This document shows positions 34,571 to 43,820 of a stretch of 64,000 bases of DNA, piece after piece (within the stretch, counting starts at the first letter, position 1; each line of letters begins with the position of its first letter). Source of the DNA: UBA1309 sp047605645 (lineage in GTDB: Bacteria > Bacteroidota > Bacteroidia > Bacteroidales > Dysgonomonadaceae); contig JASGFJ010000023.1 of assembly GCA_047605645.1 (NCBI GenBank), forward strand, positions 16,665 to 80,664, given 5' to 3'. Under the pieces are notes generated by a model. The model was not told where the DNA came from and ran no database searches. It saw only the letters and a list, made by a program, of their open reading frames with translations. A program made the translations under genes and the position numbers.

Positions 34571-36052
34571 TTAATGCATGAATGTAAGACTGGAGTGAAT
34601 CATATCAGAAAGCCAGCCCGGGAACAAACCAATACCTGCTACTCCAATAGTCATCACTGTCAAAGCCAGTTTTTCTGTCCACTTTGCATCTGTTAGCTTG
34701 AGGTGATCTTCGTTCACGACCGGTCCCCAGATTGCTTTTCCTACTGCACGCAAAATATATACGGCTGTGATGACAATTGACATAATACATAATATTGTAA
34801 ATCCGCGAGAGAACATGTCTCCGTTTTCAAAGGCTCCGACAAAAATAGTCATTTCAGCCACAAAACCACTCAATCCGGGAAGCCCTAAAGATGCCAATCC
34901 GGCAATAATGTAGACTACCGAAAGGAAAGGCATAATTTTCATCATTCCTCCCAGTTGACGCAGGTCGCGGGTGTGTGTACGTCCATAAATCATTCCAATC
35001 ACGGCAAAGAACATAGCTGTCATCACACCGTGTGATACCATTTGCATGACAGCGCCGGTCATTGCTGTTTTGTTCCATATCAGAATAGCGAACAAAATGA
35101 GGCAGCAGTGTGATACGGAAGAGTATGCGTTGATATATTTCAGGTCGGTTTGCGACACTGCGCAGAAAGCACCGTAAACGACTCCGGCCGCTGATAGGAT
35201 AATAAATATCCAACCTAATTGCTGGGCACCTTCCGGCAGGAGTTGCATGGCGATGCGGAAGCAACCATAAGCACCCAGGTTTTTCAAAACTCCGGCATGA
35301 AACATAGAGACAGCCGTTGGGGCGCATCCGTATCCATCGGGCGACCATGTATGGAATGGGAACAAAGCACTCAGTGTCCCGAATCCGATAAATATGCAGG
35401 GGAATGCCCAAAGTTGAACATTCAGAGGAATGTGGGCATTTTTAGCAATTTCAATAAGGTTGAAGGTATAATGTCCGTCGGGAGATGAATTGAAATAAAT
35501 CCCCAACAATCCTGTGAAAATAAAAGCAGAAGCTCCCATCAGCATCAAAGCTACTTTCATGGCCGCGTATTCTTTCTTGCCATTCCCCCAGATACCGATA
35601 AGCAGATACATTGGTATCAAGGCTATCTCATAGAAGAAAAACATGGTGAACATGTCTGTGGTGATGAAGAAGCCGTAGACTCCTACCGAGAGCATGGTCA
35701 GCCACATGAAGAAATCACGGGGAAGCAGCTTCATATCCCAGGATGTGAATACTCCTGTGAAAAGAATCAGAGATGTCAACACAAGCATCAGTACAGAGAT
35801 TCCGTCTACACCGACCGAATAATGGATATTTATGTTGGCTGCCTGATACCATACGGCATCATACGTGAATAAATAATCGGCTGTATTGCCTGCGTGGCGT
35901 TCGGCAAAAAACATAAACACCAACACTGCCGACAGGATTAGTTGGATAACCGAACCAATTACTCCGACTGTTCGCACTTGCCTGATGTCTTTGCAGAAGG
36001 TAAATGCAAGAATCATCAATACCGGGACTAGAACAAATAATGAAAGATTCAT
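34571..36052 (-). CDS. nuoM: NADH-quinone oxidoreductase subunit M
   Basis: Second antiporter-like subunit. The 493-residue product contains GFGTLSALFPFHTWSPDGYG, DLKYINAYSSVSHC and a glutamate-bearing helix (FFYEIALIPMYLLIGIWG). About 14 membrane segments. Sequence matches the Bacteroidetes group. Confidence 0.95.
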   Translation of the reverse strand: MNLSLFVLVPVLMILAFTFCKDIRQVRTVGVIGSVIQLILSAVLVFMFFAERHAGNTADYLFTYDAVWYQAANINIHYSVGVDGISVLMLVLTSLILFTGVFTSWDMKLLPRDFFMWLTMLSVGVYGFFITTDMFTMFFFYEIALIPMYLLIGIWGNGKKEYAAMKVALMLMGASAFIFTGLLGIYFNSSPDGHYTFNLIEIAKNAHIPLNVQLWAFPCIFIGFGTLSALFPFHTWSPDGYGCAPTAVSMFHAGVLKNLGAYGCFRIAMQLLPEGAQQLGWIFIILSAAGVVYGAFCAVSQTDLKYINAYSSVSHCCLILFAILIWNKTAMTGAVMQMVSHGVMTAMFFAVIGMIYGRTHTRDLRQLGGMMKIMPFLSVVYIIAGLASLGLPGLSGFVAEMTIFVGAFENGDMFSRGFTILCIMSIVITAVYILRAVGKAIWGPVVNEDHLKLTDAKWTEKLALTVMTIGVAGIGLFPGWLSDMIHSSLTFMH

Positions 36053-36126
36053 CTTATAAAAACTTTTTATCTATTTGGTGAATGATCTCACCGTCTTTTG
36101 TTTCAGTTTAAATTTTTGCTACGAAC

Positions 36127-38067
36127 TTATCTTGTCAGGAAAGCATACAACCAGCCTCCGAAGGAGATAAAGAGCACTAATGCTCCAATCAGATATATCA
36201 ATGCGTATTGTTGGATACGTCCTGATTGCCATCCTTTGATAGCCTCTGAAGCCTGGTTGGTCACATACGCAATACCGTTCATAAATCCATCAATCACATG
36301 TACATCAATCCATGCCATCGGACGGGAAATACAGTTGAAAATAATTTTCTTTGTCACAAACAACCAGATTTCGTCAAAGTAGAATTTATGGTATGCTGTA
36401 CGGTACAACCCTCCGAGAGTGGTCGCAATCCGGTTTGCTTTTTCATTTTTCTTATAATACAAAACACTTGCTACGAGTATTCCAATTACAGCGATACCGA
36501 TACTTAGGCTGGCAACTAACGGATCGATATGTGATTCGAAAGCTTTACCATCGGCTGTAATGAATTCATCAAAAGGAATAAATCCGGTGAAACAGGTCAC
36601 AATCGCTAAAAATATCAAAGGAAATGACATGGAGAATCCGGCATCATGCGGCGCATGATGATATTCTTTTGCTGAATCGTAGTGGAAAATACGGAAATAC
36701 AAACGGAACATATAGAATGCTGTCAGACCTGCAGCCAGAAACAACAATGTAAATAATGTGGTGTTGTGATGTAAAGCAGCTGCCAGAATTTCGTCTTTCG
36801 AGAAGAATCCGGAGAATGGTGGGATTCCGGAAATAGCAAGGCAGGCAATTAAAAAGGTAATATTTGCAATCGGCATATATTCTCTTAATCCGCCCATATC
36901 TTTCATTTCGTTGCTGTGTACAGCATGTATAATGGCTCCGGCACCCAGAAACAACAAAGCTTTGAAGAATGCATGGGTAAACAGATGGAACATGGAAGCC
37001 ATATATCCAAGTCCTTCGTGTCCGGCATATCCGGAGACAGACAAGGAGGTAATCATATACGCAATTTGCGAAATGGTAGAAAAAGCCAGTACTCGTTTGA
37101 TATCGGTTTGTGTGCAGGCTACAATTGCTGCAAAGAGTGCGGTGATTGCACCAATATAACCAATCAGGGTCAATACTTCAGGCGCATGGAAAATATAGAC
37201 CGGAAACATTCTGGCAATTAAGAATACTCCGGCTACAACCATTGTTGCGGCATGGATTAAAGCTGATACCGGAGTCGGGCCTTCCATCGCATCGGGTAAC
37301 CAGATATGGAACGGTAGCATCGCGGATTTACCGGCACCCCCCATAAATATAAGGAAGCTTGCCCAGGAAATAGCTGAAATTCCAAGAAAGGAGTATCCGG
37401 TAAAACTATTGAAGCAAGGAGCACCCACTTCTGTCAATGTTTTGAAATCGAAAGTTTCGGTGAAGTAAGACATAACCAAAATTCCGATAAGGAAAAAGAA
37501 ATCGGCAAAGCGAGTGACGATAAATGCTTTTTTAGCTGCAGCAACAGCAGATGGTTTGGTATAATAAAATCCGATAAGTAGAAAGGAGGATACACCCACT
37601 AATTCCCAGAAGATATACATCTGAAAGATATTGGTGGCAACAACCAAGCCCAACATCGAAAAGCTAAACAGAGAAAGAAATGCATAATAACGCTGAAATC
37701 CCTTTTCGCCTTTCATATAGCCCATACTGTAGATGTGGACTAATAAAGATACGGTGGTAATCACAACCAGCATCATGGCTGATATCTGATCGATGTAGAA
37801 TCCCAAATCGATGTGAAGTACCTGAGAGAAAGTAAGCCATTTGAAATTAAATGCTTCAATAGCGTGGTAGGCGCCGTCGCTTCCTTTTCCTGCAATAAAG
37901 AAGTACTGATAAGCAGCTAGATAGCTCAAAACGGTAGTCACAGCCATCGAAATAGTTCCTAATATACCCGCAACAGCCGGCTTCAGGTATTTTCCTCCCA
38001 GGCCGAGAATCAAAAACATCGCGACCGGCAGGGCCAGAATCAATATCGAATAATTAAATGTAAGCAT
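36127..38067 (-). CDS. nuoL: NADH-quinone oxidoreductase subunit L
   Basis: Distal antiporter-like subunit with the long lateral helix. The 646-residue product has FWELVGVSSFLLIGFYYTKP, GKSAMLPFHIWLPDAMEGPT and VSALIHAATMVVAGVFLIAR, followed by C-terminal hydrophobic segments and the lateral helix region. Gap to nuoK 73 bases. Confidence 0.96.
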   Translation of the reverse strand: MLTFNYSILILALPVAMFLILGLGGKYLKPAVAGILGTISMAVTTVLSYLAAYQYFFIAGKGSDGAYHAIEAFNFKWLTFSQVLHIDLGFYIDQISAMMLVVITTVSLLVHIYSMGYMKGEKGFQRYYAFLSLFSFSMLGLVVATNIFQMYIFWELVGVSSFLLIGFYYTKPSAVAAAKKAFIVTRFADFFFLIGILVMSYFTETFDFKTLTEVGAPCFNSFTGYSFLGISAISWASFLIFMGGAGKSAMLPFHIWLPDAMEGPTPVSALIHAATMVVAGVFLIARMFPVYIFHAPEVLTLIGYIGAITALFAAIVACTQTDIKRVLAFSTISQIAYMITSLSVSGYAGHEGLGYMASMFHLFTHAFFKALLFLGAGAIIHAVHSNEMKDMGGLREYMPIANITFLIACLAISGIPPFSGFFSKDEILAAALHHNTTLFTLLFLAAGLTAFYMFRLYFRIFHYDSAKEYHHAPHDAGFSMSFPLIFLAIVTCFTGFIPFDEFITADGKAFESHIDPLVASLSIGIAVIGILVASVLYYKKNEKANRIATTLGGLYRTAYHKFYFDEIWLFVTKKIIFNCISRPMAWIDVHVIDGFMNGIAYVTNQASEAIKGWQSGRIQQYALIYLIGALVLFISFGGWLYAFLTR

Positions 38068-38140
38068 AAACTTTTATGTATAATATAGTGATGAGGTGTC
38101 TGCAACAAACCTCAAACTTAATTTTTTCTTCCTTAAAAAA

Positions 38141-38485
38141 TCAATATTTCATTTCGGACACGTCATCGTCAATATAAATGCTTTTGGCTTTGCGATAGAC
38201 GTTGATGATGATTGCGATGGCTATTGCTGCTTCTGCGGCTGCAATGGCTATTGCAAACAATGTGAAATAAAATCCTTCCAATTGATGAGGATATAAATAT
38301 CGGTTGAAAACAGCAAAGTTCAGATCAACCGCGTTCAGCATCAGTTCTGCTGAAATCAAAACCATCACCATGTTTTTGCGTGATAGAAAGCCATATACAC
38401 CAACGAAGAAGATAATTGTGCTTACTGCCAGATAAAGCTCAATTGGTATCTCGTTGTTTAGCAGATTTGTTATGAAATCACCCAT
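38141..38485 (-). CDS. nuoK: NADH-quinone oxidoreductase subunit K
   Basis: Small MrpC-like subunit, 114 residues with three membrane helices. The two conserved glutamates are in helix 2 (ISAELMLNAVDLNF) and helix 3 (AAAEAAIAIAIIINVYR), part of the proton-pumping E-channel. The N terminus is about ten residues longer than in E. coli and there is a short acidic C-terminal tail. Five bases from nuoJ. Confidence 0.95.
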   Translation of the reverse strand: MGDFITNLLNNEIPIELYLAVSTIIFFVGVYGFLSRKNMVMVLISAELMLNAVDLNFAVFNRYLYPHQLEGFYFTLFAIAIAAAEAAIAIAIIINVYRKAKSIYIDDDVSEMKY

Positions 38486-38490
38486 ATACC

Positions 38491-39018
38491 TTATTGATTA
38501 TTTTTTTTTTCGTTATTATCTTTTTGCGCAATCAGGATACCGCCAATGATACAGGCCAGTAACAAGATACTTACCGCTTCAAAAGGCAGCATGTTTTGAT
38601 ATTTGTCTGTGCCAAGCAATCCCATACCGATGTCTTGAACCTTCAATTCATCTTGTGTGACATAATAATACATCCTATTCACATTGTAAAAGAGGATATG
38701 TCCACAGATAGCCAATCCGGCGATGGCTGCCAATCCTGCAATGAGCATGCGTTTGGGTTTTTCGAATTGGACATTGGCTCCCGGATGACTGGTCAGTGCA
38801 ATAGAGAAAATGAATAAAATCATAACTCCTCCGGCATACACGGCAATCTGTGTGAATGCCAGGAAATGATAGTCGAGAAGGAAATAGAATCCCGCAATGC
38901 TGAGCATCACAAACAGCAGATAGACTGCCGAGCGGATGATTTTTTGAGAACTTACTGCCAGCAGAGAAGATGCAATTGCAATAAATGCTAATACGAAGAA
39001 AATGATATTTGCTACCAT
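38491..39018 (-). CDS. nuoJ: NADH-quinone oxidoreductase subunit J
   Basis: Membrane subunit with a flexible third helix, 175 residues and five predicted segments. Family features are the start region FVLAFIAIASSLLAVSSQKI and AQIAVYAGGVMILFIF-like sequence (FTQIAVYAGGVMILFIFSIA). Directly ahead of nuoK with a five-base gap. Confidence 0.94.
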   Translation of the reverse strand: MVANIIFFVLAFIAIASSLLAVSSQKIIRSAVYLLFVMLSIAGFYFLLDYHFLAFTQIAVYAGGVMILFIFSIALTSHPGANVQFEKPKRMLIAGLAAIAGLAICGHILFYNVNRMYYYVTQDELKVQDIGMGLLGTDKYQNMLPFEAVSILLLACIIGGILIAQKDNNEKKNNQ

Positions 39019-39098
39019 AATATTGTTTTAAAACTTGTCGCTATTGATTTTCGACATCAGCTTATTTTATATTTACTTTCAGAAAAATAATTTCTGTG

Positions 39099-39710
39099 TT
39101 ATTCTGCTTTCGGAGTCTCTTTATCTGCTTTCGGGGCTTCTGGCGAAACGCTGGCAGCAGCTGTTTCCGTGGCTTTCGGAGTCTCCTTCACTGTCGTTTC
39201 AACGGCTGTTTTGGGCGTTTCCGCAACCGGTTTTGGAGCCACTTTCTTTTCACGCAGTTTCGAACCTTCTCGATTGAGTTGTTCGATAAGTTTACTCTTT
39301 GTGAAAATTGCATTTTCAAACGAGTTGTCAAACTCTATAGCATGAGAAGGGCAGGAGATGACACATAAATTACAAAATGTGCAGGTTCCGAAATTATAGA
39401 TATATTCATCCAATGCTTTTTTCTTTTTGCCATCCTCTGTTTCTACCGTTTTGGATTTCACGATGATGGTGCCGTTCGGACAGTTCATCTGACAGATGCT
39501 ACATGCTGTACAGGCATGTTCATTATTACTGTCGTGAGGCATTATCAGTTTTCCCCGCCACAGAGGAGAAATCACCAGGGTGTCTCTGTTTTCGGGATAT
39601 TGCTGCGTAATCTTTTTCTTGAATAATTCTTTCCAGGTCACGCTCATGCCAATCAACAAAGATCGGATACCTTTGTACAAGCCTGAAAAATATTCTGATA
39701 CTGAACTCAT
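39099..39710 (-). CDS. nuoI: NADH-quinone oxidoreductase subunit I (2 x [4Fe-4S])
   Basis: Carries clusters N6a and N6b in the peripheral arm. Two ferredoxin motifs are seen, CTACSICQMNCPNG and CTFCNLCVISCPS. The 203-residue product exceeds the core length by a C-terminal tail of about 50 residues that is low-complexity, with repeated TPKA/TPKAE-like blocks (KETPKATE, EAPKADKETPKAE). The tail is missing from the E. coli protein. Confidence 0.95.
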   Translation of the reverse strand: MSSVSEYFSGLYKGIRSLLIGMSVTWKELFKKKITQQYPENRDTLVISPLWRGKLIMPHDSNNEHACTACSICQMNCPNGTIIVKSKTVETEDGKKKKALDEYIYNFGTCTFCNLCVISCPSHAIEFDNSFENAIFTKSKLIEQLNREGSKLREKKVAPKPVAETPKTAVETTVKETPKATETAAASVSPEAPKADKETPKAE

Positions 39711-39727
39711 TGAATAATGCTCCTTTA

Positions 39728-40834
39728 TTATTTAATATATAATCCGAAAACTACAATAATCGTCATTAAGACCAGATTGAACAGGTTGATGGGAAGCAGG
39801 TATTTCCATTCCAGATTAAGCAACTGGTCGATACGCAGGCGAGGAAACGTCCAGCGAACCCACAGACTAAGAAATACAAGGAAGAATGCTTTTCCGAAGA
39901 ACCAGACAAAAGAAGGTATAATGTTCATCACTTGATTGAAACCGTCCCAGCCTTCGACTTGGATAGCATTCCAGCCACCCAAAAAGACGGTTGCTCCGAT
40001 ACCTGCGATAATGAACATGTTCAGGTATTCGGCCAGATAGAAAAAGCCGAACTGAAGTCCCGAATATTCGGTGTGATATCCCGCTGTCAATTCCGATTCT
40101 GCTTCCGGAAGGTCGAAAGGACCACGATTGGTTTCCGCATGACCGGCTATCAAATAGATGATGAAGGCTATCAGCGCGGGAATGTGACCGCGGAAAAGAT
40201 TCCAGTGATATACATAAGTTTGATCCGAAACAATGGTCGACAGTTGTAACGACCCTGAAAGGATAGCGACGGTAAGCAAAGCCATTCCTGCCGACAATTC
40301 ATAACTGATGAATTGGGCGCCGCTTCGCATAGCACCAATCATTGAATATTTGTTGTTACTTGCCCATCCGGCCAGTAATACACCAATAATACTTAAAGAA
40401 GAAACAGCTATCAGATAGAAAATTCCTACATTAAAGTCGATTGGTTCTAGGCCCTTGCCAAAAGGCAAAGCTCCAAAGGTTAGAAAAGAAGCACAAATCA
40501 CAAAGAAGGGAGCAAGATAGAACAGAAATTTATCTACCTTATCCACATGGATAATTTCCTTCAGAAGAATTTTAATCATGTCGGCAACCGACTGAATGAT
40601 TCCCCATTTTCCCACACGGTTTGGTCCGTAACGGCATTGGAAGAAGGCTGTGATTTTACGCTCTGCATAAATAAGAAACAATGCTATTACAGCATACATA
40701 GCCAGCAGCACAACTCCTACCAGAATGCATTCGATAAGAATAACCAGCCATGAAGGTAACAATCCGTGCAGAAAGCTGTCTAACCATTCGGTTAGTTTAT
40801 ACAGCTCAAGCGGATGTGAAATTTCTAACAACAT
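39728..40834 (-). CDS. nuoH: NADH-quinone oxidoreductase subunit H
   Basis: Quinone-site membrane subunit, 368 residues, eight segments. Signatures are QCRYGPNRVGKWG, near the first cytoplasmic loop, and RGPFDLPEAESELTAGYHTE, the acidic loop at the quinone chamber. Normal length. Confidence 0.96.
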   Translation of the reverse strand: MLLEISHPLELYKLTEWLDSFLHGLLPSWLVILIECILVGVVLLAMYAVIALFLIYAERKITAFFQCRYGPNRVGKWGIIQSVADMIKILLKEIIHVDKVDKFLFYLAPFFVICASFLTFGALPFGKGLEPIDFNVGIFYLIAVSSLSIIGVLLAGWASNNKYSMIGAMRSGAQFISYELSAGMALLTVAILSGSLQLSTIVSDQTYVYHWNLFRGHIPALIAFIIYLIAGHAETNRGPFDLPEAESELTAGYHTEYSGLQFGFFYLAEYLNMFIIAGIGATVFLGGWNAIQVEGWDGFNQVMNIIPSFVWFFGKAFFLVFLSLWVRWTFPRLRIDQLLNLEWKYLLPINLFNLVLMTIIVVFGLYIK

Positions 40835-40891
40835 ATATTTAAATCTAATATTTTCTAAATCGTAAAAAATCTTGGTTTGTAAAAGAAGAAA

Positions 40892-42523
40892 TCAACGGTC
40901 GATACATGGAATGACATAGTCCATAGAACCTCCGATGCCAATTAAGTCGGCAATTTTCTCTCCTTTACATATATGCGGCATGATAGAAACCAATGCCATA
41001 GATGGTGAACGGAATTTGATACGGTAAGGGAATTTGTCTCCATGGCTTTCAATAAATACCCCAAAGTCACCGCGGGCAGCTTCCACTCTTTCAAAAAATT
41101 GACCTTCCGGTAATTTGATAATTGCTTTTGTCTTGGCTGCAAAGGGACCTTCAGGAATCGTGTCAATCAGTTGTTCTATGATGCGATTGGATTCTTCAAT
41201 TTCATCCAGACGATTCATATAGCGGGCATACGAATCGCAGCTATCTCTGATTATTTCTTTAAATTCTACCTTGTCGTACATCGCATACGGCGCATATTTA
41301 CGAAGATCGCACGACCAACCCGAACCACGTCCAGCAGGACCTGTTACCGCCCAGCTGATAGCATCTTCTTTCGACATCATACCGATACCTTGCATACGTC
41401 CCAAGGCTATCACATTGCCAGAAAAGAAACGGTGGTATTGCACCAGTGCTTCACGCATTTGTTTGATAAATGCTTTTACATCTTTTTGGAATTCAGGATA
41501 AATGTCAAACATGACTCCGCCCACAACGTTGTGATTCATAATCAGACGGCCTCCGCAGACTTTTTCGAAAATATCCAGTATTGTTTCACGTTCACGAAAT
41601 CCGTAAATAAAGGCTGTGGTCGAACCGATATCGTTGCACATGGCAGCCCATGCTACCAGGTGAGATTCGATACGGGTTAATTCGTCCATAATCGTCCGGA
41701 TGTATTGCGCTCTTTCCGGAACTTCAATCCCTCCGGCTTTCTCAACACACATACACAAGGCATGTCGGTTGATGTTCGCTGATAAGTAGTCGAGGCGATC
41801 GGTGAAATGGAGTATCTGTGGGTAGGTAAGACTTTCGCTGAGTTTCTCAATTCCGCGGTGGATGTATCCGCTGTGTACATCAATCTTTTTGACGTTTTCT
41901 CCGTCAAGAGCCGTTCGGAAATGCATTACACCGTGAGTGGAAGGGTGTTGCGGGCCTATGTTGATGACATAATCGTCCTCTTCAAATATCGGACAGGTCT
42001 TTTCTTTAATTTCTCCTTGAGCTGTTTCGTACAAGCAGGTTGTTACATCAATAATTTCTTTGCTGGCGGTAGAAACCGGATTAATTGTCGGGTCAGCATT
42101 GTAATCTTTGCGAAGAGGAAATCCAATCCAATCCTGACTGAGGATAAATCGGCGCATATCCGGATTGTTTATAAAACGAATCCCGAACATGGCGTAGGCT
42201 TCCCGTTCGTTCAGATGAGCTGTTTCAAAAAGATCCGTAACGGAATAAAGCAATGGATTGTTTCGGTCTTCGGTAGAAGTAATGAGTACCACCTCTTTCG
42301 ATAAATCTACGGAGGAGGACAACAGGTAAATAACACCTAATTTATCTCCCCAATCCATCCCGTTGAGCTGAACCAATAGGTCGAAAGGCAGAGTTTTGTT
42401 CTCTTTGAGTGCCACGACCAGGGGATGCAGTTGTTTCGCTGCAACTGTAATTGTTAGTTTTTGTTTCTCTTCGATTAGTGCATCCGGAATGGTTTTTAAA
42501 ACCAATTCTTTTATATCTTCCAT
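40892..42523 (-). CDS. nuoCD: Fused NADH-quinone oxidoreductase subunits C and D
   Basis: Residues ~1-175 match NuoC (ETAHLNEREAYAMFGIRF, FPLRKDY) and residues ~185-543 NuoD, with NIGPQHPSTHGVMHFRTALD and the quinone-site histidine/tyrosine region. The fusion is common in Bacteroidetes and in E. coli. The domain order and total length (543) are normal. Confidence 0.96.
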   Translation of the reverse strand: MEDIKELVLKTIPDALIEEKQKLTITVAAKQLHPLVVALKENKTLPFDLLVQLNGMDWGDKLGVIYLLSSSVDLSKEVVLITSTEDRNNPLLYSVTDLFETAHLNEREAYAMFGIRFINNPDMRRFILSQDWIGFPLRKDYNADPTINPVSTASKEIIDVTTCLYETAQGEIKEKTCPIFEEDDYVINIGPQHPSTHGVMHFRTALDGENVKKIDVHSGYIHRGIEKLSESLTYPQILHFTDRLDYLSANINRHALCMCVEKAGGIEVPERAQYIRTIMDELTRIESHLVAWAAMCNDIGSTTAFIYGFRERETILDIFEKVCGGRLIMNHNVVGGVMFDIYPEFQKDVKAFIKQMREALVQYHRFFSGNVIALGRMQGIGMMSKEDAISWAVTGPAGRGSGWSCDLRKYAPYAMYDKVEFKEIIRDSCDSYARYMNRLDEIEESNRIIEQLIDTIPEGPFAAKTKAIIKLPEGQFFERVEAARGDFGVFIESHGDKFPYRIKFRSPSMALVSIMPHICKGEKIADLIGIGGSMDYVIPCIDR

Positions 42524-42545
42524 ATCTGATTTTCAGCCGTTACTG

Positions 42546-43109
42546 TTATTTGTTTACCTTGAAAAGAAAACGTTCCATTTTTACTTTGCGTTGCAATTGC
42601 ATCAATCCGTAGAAGAGACCTTCCGGACGTGGTGGGCAACCGGGAACGTAGACATCAACAGGAATGATTTCGTCTACCCCTTTTACGACATGGTATGAGT
42701 TGACAAAGGGACCTCCGGAAATAGCACAGCTACCCATTGCTACAACATATTTAGGTTCGGCCATCTGGTCGTAAACGCGCTTCAATAGTGGAGCCATCTT
42801 GTGAACTATTGTGCCGGCTACCAGAATTACATCGGCTTGTCTCGGACTGTTTCGTGTCACCTCCATGCCAAAACGTGCTAAGTCGTGGCGGGCAGCGGCA
42901 GCCGACATAAATTCGATACCGCAACAGCTGGTGGCAAAAGCCAAAGGCCATAATGAATTGGAGCGACCCCAGTTTATCAAATCGTCAAGCTTTGCAACAA
43001 CGACAGGAACACCGTTTTCGCGCAGTTCTTTTACGTAATTCTCAAGATACTCGTTATCTTTAAACTCCTCGTTGGGAATTCCTTTGATGTATATATTCTT
43101 TACTTCCAT
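42546..43109 (-). CDS. nuoB: NADH-quinone oxidoreductase subunit B (cluster N2)
   Basis: Holds the terminal [4Fe-4S] cluster N2. Cysteines are in ATSCCGIEFMSAA, MGSCAISGGPF and VPGCPPRPEGL. The 187-residue product has an N-terminal extension of about 40 residues before WGRSNSLWP. Its start overlaps the nuoA stop by ten bases. Confidence 0.96.
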   Translation of the reverse strand: MEVKNIYIKGIPNEEFKDNEYLENYVKELRENGVPVVVAKLDDLINWGRSNSLWPLAFATSCCGIEFMSAAAARHDLARFGMEVTRNSPRQADVILVAGTIVHKMAPLLKRVYDQMAEPKYVVAMGSCAISGGPFVNSYHVVKGVDEIIPVDVYVPGCPPRPEGLFYGLMQLQRKVKMERFLFKVNK

Positions 43110-43450
43110 TCCAAAGCTCCTTTTTTCCAGGCATAAGCAAGACCTGAGCCCAGTATGATAATGAAAAACAAAATGCTGATGAGGCCGCTGACACCCAGTT
43201 CTCGAACAACTGTTGACCAGGGAAACAGAAATACTGCTTCAACATCAAACATCAAATACAAAATTGCATATAGATAGTATCCTACATGAAACTGCATCCA
43301 TGAGGTACCTTTTGTGGGGATCCCACATTCATACGCTTCACCTTTTTGAGGGTTAAAGGAACGCGGAGATGCTAAAATTGCTGTCCCCAAGCCGACCGCA
43401 ATAAGAAATGCGCCGGTTATTAATGCGACTAAAAATAAGGAAGGGCTCAT
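43100..43450 (-). CDS. nuoA: NADH-quinone oxidoreductase subunit A
   Basis: Small three-helix membrane subunit, 116 residues, with YECGIPTKGT (the cysteine loop near the quinone site) and LYLMFDVEAVFLFPW. First gene of the operon, with the promoter about 125 bases upstream. nuoE, nuoF and nuoG are absent from the operon, so the predicted complex has 11 subunits (C and D fused) and lacks the NADH-oxidising module. Confidence 0.95.
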   Translation of the reverse strand: MSPSLFLVALITGAFLIAVGLGTAILASPRSFNPQKGEAYECGIPTKGTSWMQFHVGYYLYAILYLMFDVEAVFLFPWSTVVRELGVSGLISILFFIIILGSGLAYAWKKGALEWK

Positions 43451-43573
43451 ATATAAGTTGAAAAATTCTATTTGTTTTTCACAAAAGGCAAATCGGAATT
43501 AATTCTTTTGATAGTTGTTACTTCAACATAAAATAAATGAATTGTTTTTTTCTTATTCCGATCGAATTTGGCG

Positions 43574-43604
43574 CAAAAGTAAAGTTTTATTTCCTCATGG
43601 CAAA
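43574..43604 (-). promoter_or_regulatory. Consensus promoter of the nuo operon
   Basis: On the minus strand TTTG (43604-43601), a 19-base spacer and TACTTTTG (43581-43574) reproduce the Bacteroidetes primary-sigma consensus exactly. Transcription would start near 43567, giving a leader of about 117 bases before nuoA. Confidence 0.8.
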
Positions 43605-43736
43605 GAATTTGCTTTAAAAAAAGAGCATATAAACCCTAATTTTGCTAAATGTAACTTGCATTTAGACGGATGCAGTGTAAATCAGATTTTCAAATATAGC
43701 TCTAAAAGCGTTAGCTGAAGGGCGCAACAAGCCTTT

Positions 43737-43765
43737 CCGGGCATCTGTTTCTAAGGATTGCCCGG
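43737..43765 (-). promoter_or_regulatory. Stem-loop after the hybrid kinase gene's 3' neighbour region
   Basis: CCGGGCA (43737-43743) and TGCCCGG (43759-43765) pair with a 15-base loop. It lies upstream of the nuo promoter and downstream of nothing on + strand; since the kinase gene ends at 43821 on the minus strand and transcription runs toward lower coordinates, it could terminate that transcript although no T run follows. The rest of 43451-43820 holds the nuo promoter and no gene. Confidence 0.4.
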
Positions 43766-43820
43766 CTTCAATGGTGCTCTTTGCAGGGCACGATGTTTGT
43801 TAAAGACTATTGTTTTATAG

